A stretch of 64,000 nucleotides of DNA from Panicum virgatum (Eukaryota; Streptophyta; Magnoliopsida; Poales; Poaceae), in the NCBI RefSeq assembly GCF_016808335.1, contig NC_053149.1, positions 443,596 to 507,595 on the forward strand, in the 5' to 3' direction. A program made the translations under genes and the position numbers. The notes below the pieces were generated by a model. The model was not told where the DNA came from, ran no database searches, and was given only the letters and a program-made list of their open reading frames with translations. Positions 57,299 through 64,000 of the stretch are shown piece by piece (within the stretch, counting starts at the first letter, position 1; every line of letters begins with the position of its first letter).

Positions 57299-58124
57299 GA
57301 GCAACTCCAGTGAGCTGCCTAAATTTAGGTGAGCAAATGCCCATTTAGAAGCCCACTTCTAAATTTTACTCACCCAAATATGGGCCTCCAACTCAAATAG
57401 GTTGAGTAAATTGGGCTTCCATTTTTTCAACTGGTATCTGGGCCCCACCTATCATTCTCTCACCATGCCACACACCTCTCCCACTCGCCCGTTCCCTACC
57501 CCGCGCCGCCGGCGCCCACCACCCCACCGCCGCCCCACTCGTCGTCCGGTTGCCGCCGTCCTCTCGACATCTGCCCGCCAGCTCCCCCGCCTCCCTTCGT
57601 CGCCCAGCACCACCTCGCCTGCCCTCCTCTACCCCGACCGGTAGCCTCCCTCGCCCGGCACCACCACCTCCGCCCTCCTCTGCCGGTAGCCTCCCTCGGG
57701 CGGCACCACCTCGCCCGTCGGCCTTCAATCACGACGGCCCTCCCCACCGACAGCCTTCAATCACAGCGGCGGCGCCTCGGCCAGCAGGGCCGCGCTGCGG
57801 CTAGGGCGGGGGCGGTAGGGCGGCGGCGGCGGCCGGCGGCGTGGCGGCGGCGGGGGTAGGGCGGGGGCGGCAACGACGTGGCGGGGCGGGGGCCGCTCGC
57901 CGCTGGGATCGGTTCGACACCACTCGGTCAAAATAAAAAAAGAAAGAAATTGCTGGAGCCCACAGTTGACAGCCCAAATAGAGGGTCATCAAATTGGAGG
58001 GGGGGATTTGGAAGGCCTATCAAAATGACAGCTCATTTGCTCTCTCTGCTGGAGATTGATTTTTGATGTCCAAAGACTAAATCTTCATATAGTAGCCTAT
58101 TTGCTCTCCCTGCTGGAGTTGGTC
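57299..58124. mobile_element. PIF/Harbinger-like element with GC-rich interior
   Basis: 826 bp flanked by TTA (57296-57298, 58125-58127). The left end is GAGCAACTCCAGTGAGC; the right end, reversed, is GACCAACTCCAGCAGGG. The ends are AT-rich and the centre (57480-57900) is highly GC-rich with overlapping ORFs in both directions. No transposase is encoded. Confidence 0.75.
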
Positions 58125-58261
58125 TTACCCTTTGCGGCTGATCGCTCGACCCCACACATTAGTTGTGCCCCTGTTGCCTTTTCCCTTTCCTCTCGCTTCT
58201 GCCTCCGCCAACGCCGCACCTGTTGCGCTCCGCGACAACGGAGCGGGACTGACGGTGGGTG

Positions 58262-58718
58262 AGTACCGCGAGCAGGGATTCATGGGAACCCCCATTTAGA
58301 GATTCGGCCAGGGTATAAACCGTGCAAGGATCTCCCCTAAGGAAGCGAGTTGAGACGGTGGTTTTTAGACAGGTTCAGATAGCCCGGATGCGTAATACCC
58401 TACGTCCTGTGTGAGTTGTGATTGGTTCTTTGCTGATCCCGAGTTGGGGAGCCCAAGCCCGGAATGTATGAGTTAGGCACCAAAAGAGCCGGTCCCTTTA
58501 CACGTCCAGAGACCTGCCAATTTATAGACAATGTCTGCCTTCTTTATTGCTTCTATAACTGGGTGATCCGGGGCTGTCTAGCCGGTCCTCGCGCTCCCAG
58601 TGTGTTTCAGGGGACGTCCGGGGTGGCACGAGTGCGGCCACGTGGTGACTTCAGGGGTCGCCCCGCGGACTCTCCTGGTCCGGGGTGACCCCGGTCAACC
58701 CGGGGCGTCGCCCAGGGT
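58262..58718. mobile_element. LTR-like DNA, left of the nested CACTA
   Basis: GACAGGTTCAGATAGCCCGG, then GTAATACCCTACGTCCTGTG and TTGTGATTGGTTC resemble text common in grass gypsy LTRs. It is interrupted at 58718 by a CACTA and continues after 60666. I could not define LTR ends. Confidence 0.45.
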
Positions 58719-60666
58719 CACTACGGGAAAACATGCTTTTGCCGAGTGCCTAAAGGTTTGCTGAGTGATTTTCATCGGGCACTCGGCAAACATGCCATTT
58801 GCCGAGTATCAAAAAATATACACTCGACAAAAAATAGGCACTCGGCAAAGATCTTATTTGCCGAGTGTTTTTTAGCACTCCGCAAACAAGCGAGTTTGCC
58901 GAGTGTTTTTTTTTGGCACTCCGCAAATAAGCGAGTTTGCCGAGTGTTTTTTTGGGCACTCGGCAAAGAAATAAAAAAATTTCCTCTCCTAACCTCAAAT
59001 TTTTTTCTAATCTCCACATACAACATTTAGTACTCTATGTTAAAATTTGGTATATTTTTTGAATTTGTTTGCTATATCTAATTAATTAATTAATTACATT
59101 TCAAGCAATTTTTTGAATCAAGTCAAATTTGAACTAAAAGTGAATCAAATAATAGAATAGAATGAGTAGAAAAATATATTCATGTTATTTAGCTCAGTTT
59201 GAGGCCTTGCCCATGAAATGAAAAGAAATTTCGAACTTTTTGTTCAGGAAACACGAGTACAAACTTGTGTCCAAATGATTTTTAAATTCTAGAAAAAGGA
59301 AATGAAGTCTGAAAATCATGAGATTTGTCGTGATGGGATGGTATCACACATGGTGGTTGTGATAAAAAAAGAGAAGATTTTGCACATTTTGTCACGTAGG
59401 ATGTTTATAAACCGAAGTATCTCACAAGAAGAATCGTAGCGTTCAGAAGGATTCGATAAGATTTGGAGTCAAAGAGATAGTCGAACTGTGGATTGTCTTC
59501 AAAACTTTTTGTATACACAATAGACATCATAGATTGGTTCATGTTAAATTTTGGTTATTTTTTGAATTTGTTTGGTAATTTTAATTTTTTTCTAGAAATT
59601 ATATAGGATTAGTTCATATTAATTGAAAGAAGGAAAAATAATAGAAAAAGAAAAAAATGTTTGCGAGTGCTAGATCTGGGGCACCCGGCAAACTATGACT
59701 ATGCCGGGTGCCCGTTCTGCGGCACTCGGCAAACCGTCGTCCCCACCCCACGCACTTAAACTCAGCATACACACGCACACACGCACACAGTATACACCCC
59801 ACACACGCCCACACGCAACAGAGGAGGCGTGGCCCCTCCCTCCTGGCGTTGCATCCCGGTGGCGAGGCCACCTCCCTCCCGGCGCGGCGCATCCCAGCGG
59901 CGCGGCCCCTCCCTCCTGGTGGCGCATCCCGACGGCGCGACCACCTCCCTCCCAGCGGTGCATCCCGGCGGCGCGGGCACCTCCCTCCTGGCGGTGCGGC
60001 CCCTCCCTCCTAGTGGCGGATCCTCCCTCCCGGCGGCGGCGCTCGGGGCCCGACACCCTTCCGACGGCGGTGCTCGGGGCGCTGCCCCCGTCCTCTGGTG
60101 GCCGCGGCGCTCGGGGACCGGCCCCCCTCCTCCGGCGGCGGCGGCGCTCGGGGCGCGGCCCCCTTCCTTCAGTGGCCGCGGCGCGCGGGGCCGGGCCCCC
60201 TCCTCCGGTGGCGGCGGCGTGCGGTGCCCGGACCCCCTGCTCCGGTGGCAACGGTGCGGCGCGCGGAGCCCGGCCCCCCTGCTCCGGTGGCCGCGGCGCA
60301 CGGAGCTCTAGGCTGGCATTGGCGGCGTGGTGGTGGCAGCGGCGGCGGCGTGGTGGCGGCGACTGTTAAGGGGAGGGGCTGGTGGCGGCGGCGGCATCGG
60401 CGGCGTGGTGGTGGTGCCGGCCCAGAGCAGCGGCGGCGGGTGTTTTTTTTATTTCTCGTTCATTGTTTTTGTCGTGAGTTAACCTAGCACACAGCGAACT
60501 CTTTGCCGTGTGCCCGCAAAATGGCTCACAGCAAAGCTATCTTTGCCGGCCGCTGTCTGCCGTGTGTTGTTTGCCGTGTGCAACACACGGCAAACTCTTT
60601 GCCGTGGGTATTCGGGTCTTTGCCGTGTGCCTCTGACACACGGCAAACAACTTGCATCCCGTAGTG
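58719..60666. mobile_element. Complete non-autonomous CACTA transposon, 1948 bp
   Basis: It starts CACTACGGGAAAACATGC and ends, reversed, CACTACGGGATGCAAGTTG. The target duplication is GGT (58716-58718, 60667-60669). Subterminal repeats at the left are TTTGCCGAGTG and its complement; those at the right are TTTGCCGTGTG. A third cluster lies near 59660-59735. The centre (59820-60370) is GC-rich tandem DNA. No TNP2 or TNPA coding is present. Confidence 0.93.
59830..60305. repeat. GC-rich tandem arrays inside the CACTA
   Basis: First an array of roughly 36-bp units (CCTCCCTCCTGGCGGTGCAT and variants, about 59834-60030). Then an array of roughly 45-50-bp units (GGCGCTCGGGGCCCGGCCCC, CTCCGGTGGC(G/C)) follows to about 60300. 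ORFs across it are repeat by-products. Confidence 0.8.
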
Positions 60667-60669
60667 GGT

Positions 60670-61282
60670 GGCTCTGGCTTTTACCACGATGGGGGGCGCG
60701 GTAAACGGCGGTGGGTCCCGGCCACCGTCCATCTTCAAGCCAATGGGACGGGTAGCTCAGGGATAAGCTATCAGTCGCCTATCATCTTATCTTCTGAGCA
60801 CACAGCATCACCGTAATCATGATGTTCTTACGGGGGAGCCGCGCACCCCGTCGGGCTCTGCGTCGAGCCCATCGACTGGGCGCCGTAACCGTCTGGTGAA
60901 GATATTTTTACCAAGCTGGTGTCTTCGAGGGGAAGGAAACGCTCTTCTCGGGCTTCATGTGCCGGGTCAGGCCCGGCCCACTCTTGGTGGGTGCCCACCT
61001 CCGTGGGCAGATGTCTCTGGTGGGGGCCCACCAGCTGCGCTCGGCTGACGACGTCGGCTGACGCGGCTGGTGGGTCCCATCTTCCTTAATTGCGTATGAG
61101 TCCGGGGTTATGAGGACCCATTCCCATTTCGCTGACAGGGACCACTAGCCGACGTCACAGTCGTGCACCGCGCTTCCTTTCCCAGCTGCTCCCTTGACCG
61201 CCCCGTGCCAAACCCCGCAGCGCCAAGCCACGCAGTGCACGCCACGCGTCCCGGCGTGGACGCCTAGATTCATCGCCCGTCC
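60670..61282. mobile_element. LTR-like DNA, right of the nested CACTA
   Basis: Continuation of the DNA interrupted at 58718, GC-rich and non-coding. A short inverted pair GCCCACCTCCGTGGGC lies near 60992. Confidence 0.4.
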
Positions 61283-61876
61283 ATGCCATACGAGCCGCTC
61301 CCACACCCGAACCCTAGCGCCGCGCGTATAAATCCCAAGGCCGCTACTCTCGAAACCCTACGGTCTCTTTTCCCTTCCGCTGCCACCAGCATCCAAGAAA
61401 TAGAGGAGGACTCAAGGGAGAAGAAAGGGGGGAGAAGGAGAAGGGAGGAAGACAAGGAGGAGCCGAACCACTGCCGCCGAGACACTGACATCATCGCCAA
61501 GCGCCAGAGGAAGCAGGGGCAAGATGCCGCCGCACCAGGAATAGAGCGAGGAGGACCCGACGACGAGCGTGCCAAGGAGGAAGACAAGGAGGAGCCGAAC
61601 CACCGCCGCCGAGACACTGACACCATCGCCAAGCGCCAGAGGAAGCAGGGGCAAGATGCCGCCACGCCAGGAATAGAGCGAGGAGGACCTGACGACGAGC
61701 GTGCCAAGGAGGAAGAACCGCCGCTGCCGGACTTCTGCAGGCCTACGCCCGTACAACGATGCCACCGTAGTTGTGCATCCTGCTCGGCTACGATTTGCCT
61801 GCTACGCCTCTCCGCTGCACCAGGCCACCTCCGTTCACGCACATATGTAGGCCACCAACCGCGCCACCCTCCGTGA
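61283..61876 (+). other. ORF with a duplicated 44-residue unit, unknown
   Basis: A 197-codon ORF from ATG 61283, about 45 bp before a TATAAAT-like motif, lies within LTR-like DNA. It contains two nearly identical 132-bp units (61445-61576 and 61577-61708), rich in Lys/Arg/Glu/Asp (EEDKEEPNHRRRDTDTIAKR, KQGQDAATPGIERGGPDDER). No family is recognised. An in-frame 132-bp duplication keeps the frame whether or not it codes. The TATA-like motif downstream of the ATG argues that this is LTR or leader DNA rather than a gene. Confidence 0.3.
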
Positions 61877-63856
61877 TCTCCCTGCTACCGACAAGCTAGA
61901 TTTCGTCGATGAACCATCCGTAGATGGCATTAGGACCTCCAGCCCTAGCGTTCTTGTGCAGGGACCCTTCGTGCCGTTGCTGAACCTTCACAGCCCACCG
62001 TCACTGTTGCCACGCCCCGCTCCGCAACCCAGCGCCACCACAAGTCTAAAGTGCCAGACATTGCGTGTGTGCGCGTTCCCATGCTCAAACCAGCCGAAAG
62101 GCCAGGACTTTAACCTGCCGTGCGACGTCTCGCCCTAACCACTCTCGACCAAAACCACGTTCCTACCCTTCTTATGACAGAGCCGAGCCCAAGCCTCATC
62201 ATCACCCCTTTGCCTAGCTTACCATGGCTGCAACCTGAGTCGCCCTTGATCTATTCGATGAAATGCTCGAACCACCGATTGTCATGACGATAGGCTCCCC
62301 CACACGCACGAACATGCGGCACCTCGACCGAATCCTGAGATGAGGACCTTGACGTGCCTTAGCCTTGGTCGTAACCCTTGTCGGACAATACTGCTACGCC
62401 GCGGCCTCAGCCTCATTCTCGCCGAGGACTTGCATGCATTTGCGCTCCGCCGTTGGCCAAGGCAAAGCCTTGGCCGAACCGTCGAGCTGTACCGCCCTGA
62501 CCACCTCATCGACCCTTATCCCTGACCTGCCTTTACCCGTCACGCTGCCATGGACTGGGAATGCCCGTGCTCCGCATGCGAATGCGCACCAAAGCCATGC
62601 CCTGCTTCGTCTCACCCTTGTTCAATACTGCTGGCCGTGTCGCGACCCTGGCTTTCCAAGTCCCCGTGCATGCATCAGTGCCCCGGCCGGCCGAGCCCAA
62701 GGCTATGCCTTGGCAAGGCCGAGCCAAGCTCGCCACCCTTGTCCTTGACCCTGCACGGTGACCGCGCATGCCACTGCATTTGCGCGGCATTGTGCGTGTT
62801 CCCCCTTTTTGGAGCCTTTGATCGAGAGCACATGGGGCGTTGCTAACACCGCACGCACGCACACCTGAAGTCCCCAGAAGCTCATGAGACTACAAGACAT
62901 TGCCTGGTTCACGCCCATCTCTAATCTTGGAATCCTATTAGGCATCGCATGCTAGATATGCTACCGCTTTACTTACTATTATGATGGACTGAACCTGCAT
63001 GGCCTACTTTATTGCCTATTCCTTGAATTCCTACTCTACAATTTATGAATGGTTGAGATATCTTGCCTTGCTTTGCATGTGTATTTGCGGGACTCAGTGA
63101 TATATTGTTGGTGTCAGTGGAGATCCACATATGAGGAGTTCGTGATTTGGAATATTCAGCAAGGGCGAGCAACTTAATCCGATCGTTTGATTGGGGGCTT
63201 GGGGCATGTGTTGGGCACGCCCTACGGAGTACCTGTTGCAGGTACATGTCTTCCTTTGGGAAGCCGATCCTTCGGTATCTTTGAGGGACTGGAGGAGACA
63301 TGGGGGGGCAATACCTGTGATGGGTGCCAACTGCGGACCTTGCGGCGAAGACGCACATGAGACAATGATGCTCGTCTCGGCAACTAAGGCCTGAGTTAGT
63401 GATGCATGGAAAGGAACTATGTCAAACGTGCACACCACTTCTCCTTATGCGGATGGATCCGGTCCGAGCTAGCTACGCACAATATAAAGCTTGCAGGAGG
63501 ATAGAGTATCTATGCAGGGTGATGTCCAGTATTGGCGTGAAGGGGTACTGGTCCTCACGAGCACCGACACAGCAGGGAGAGGCTTCAAAGTCCTGGGGGG
63601 ACCTCACACAGGAGGACACGCCTAGACCCGAGAAAGCTGGATGGTGGTCGTAGCTGTTAGTTTCGTGACAGTTGACCGGTGCCTCAGAGTTAGTTGGCTC
63701 ATCCCTGGCTGGCCTCGGGGCGAGTGGGTCCAGGTGTACAACCCCTGTAGGGTGAAAACTATATGTATATCCGCGTACTTGGTCATGTACAACTCTAATC
63801 CTATTTCACTTTCATAGAGTAGTGTTACTTGATTTCTACTTTCCCTTTCGAGATAT
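61877..63856. other. Probable large retrotransposon derivative, no gene recognised
   Basis: Moderately GC-rich, with short ORFs on both strands and no gag or pol motif. The style (AAGGCTATGCCTTGG and AAAGCCTTGGCC palindromic bits, GGGGG-rich tail near 63300) is that of internal or LTR DNA of a non-autonomous LTR element. It is assigned by exclusion. Confidence 0.3.
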
Positions 63857-64000
63857 TGTTGTCGGTCGAAACCCACCGGCGAGCAGCGACGGGCAACACG
63901 AAGAGCCCGGAAGTTGCTGGGGCGCTGGCAGGCACTGCTCCCTCGTCGACAGCCCGCAATTCCGTCACGCGCCCGGAGAATGTGTGAAAGCCGGGCGTGC
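63857..64000 (-). mobile_element. LTR end of a second, inverted Tat-family element, cut by the window edge
   Basis: Read on the minus strand, these 144 bp match the last 144 bp of the Tat LTRs (ending ACCGACAACA), and agree better with the 3' LTR (16093-16236). The bases to the left are not the primer-binding sequence. This is therefore the outer end of a 3' LTR, and the element lies beyond position 64000. Confidence 0.9.

Noticed and set aside
59695..60487. ORFs up to 224 codons inside the CACTA
   Set aside because: Products of GC-rich tandem repeats; composition is Pro/Arg/Ala with no domain.

Overview
The window is plant nuclear DNA from a grass (Poaceae). Two spliced genes have GC-rich coding exons, and the rest is dominated by nested LTR retrotransposons, CACTA, hAT, Stowaway, PIF/Harbinger-type and Mutator-type elements typical of grass genomes. 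I cannot name the species. Only two apparently intact host genes are visible: an S-type anion channel of the SLAH class (plus strand, about 18.9-20.9 kb) and a group IIb WRKY transcription factor (minus strand, about 52.4-54.6 kb). A third host gene, a receptor-like kinase of the At1g78530 type (47.9-50.8 kb), is broken by a small LTR element and by a 5-bp duplication.

Layout. 0-2.4 kb: AT-rich repeats, a copia-LTR fragment between two copies of a 165-bp segment, and a 300-bp foldback. 2.5-17.6 kb: a decayed CACTA transposase gene split by a 12.6-kb Ty3/gypsy element of the Tat type (1213-bp LTRs, target duplication GTACC). The gypsy element has a degenerate gag-pol on the plus strand and, at its 3' end, antisense ORFs including a spliced plant-mobile-domain gene. 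17.6-20.9 kb: the SLAH gene, with a Stowaway MITE in its intron. 21-31.4 kb: intergenic DNA with a hAT element (8-bp target duplication), gene fragments (one S1-domain-like), a long-TIR GC-rich element of probable Mutator type, and motifs resembling Helitron ends. 31.4-40.2 kb: a minus-strand chromovirus (Tekay-like) with a 3.67-kb LTR, an internal deletion and a truncated second LTR. 41.3-44.6 kb: the 3' half of a minus-strand Ty1/copia element. 44.9-47.7 kb: GC-rich repeats and MITEs. 47.9-50.8 kb: the kinase pseudogene. 52.4-54.6 kb: WRKY, with a MITE in an intron. 55-58 kb: hAT, Stowaway and PIF/Harbinger-like elements. 58.3-63.9 kb: LTR-like DNA holding a complete 1.95-kb non-autonomous CACTA. 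The last 144 bp are the LTR end of a second, inverted copy of the same Tat family.

The genes do not form a pathway or operon; they are isolated islands in a transposon nest. The strongest structural evidence is a set of target-site duplications I could read directly (GTACC, AAGAC, TGTACGAC, CCCACCAT, GGT, TTA, TA). The most unusual coding feature is the multi-exon antisense gene in the Tat element, separated from the convergent pol gene by four short inverted repeats. Coordinates of eroded elements are approximate.
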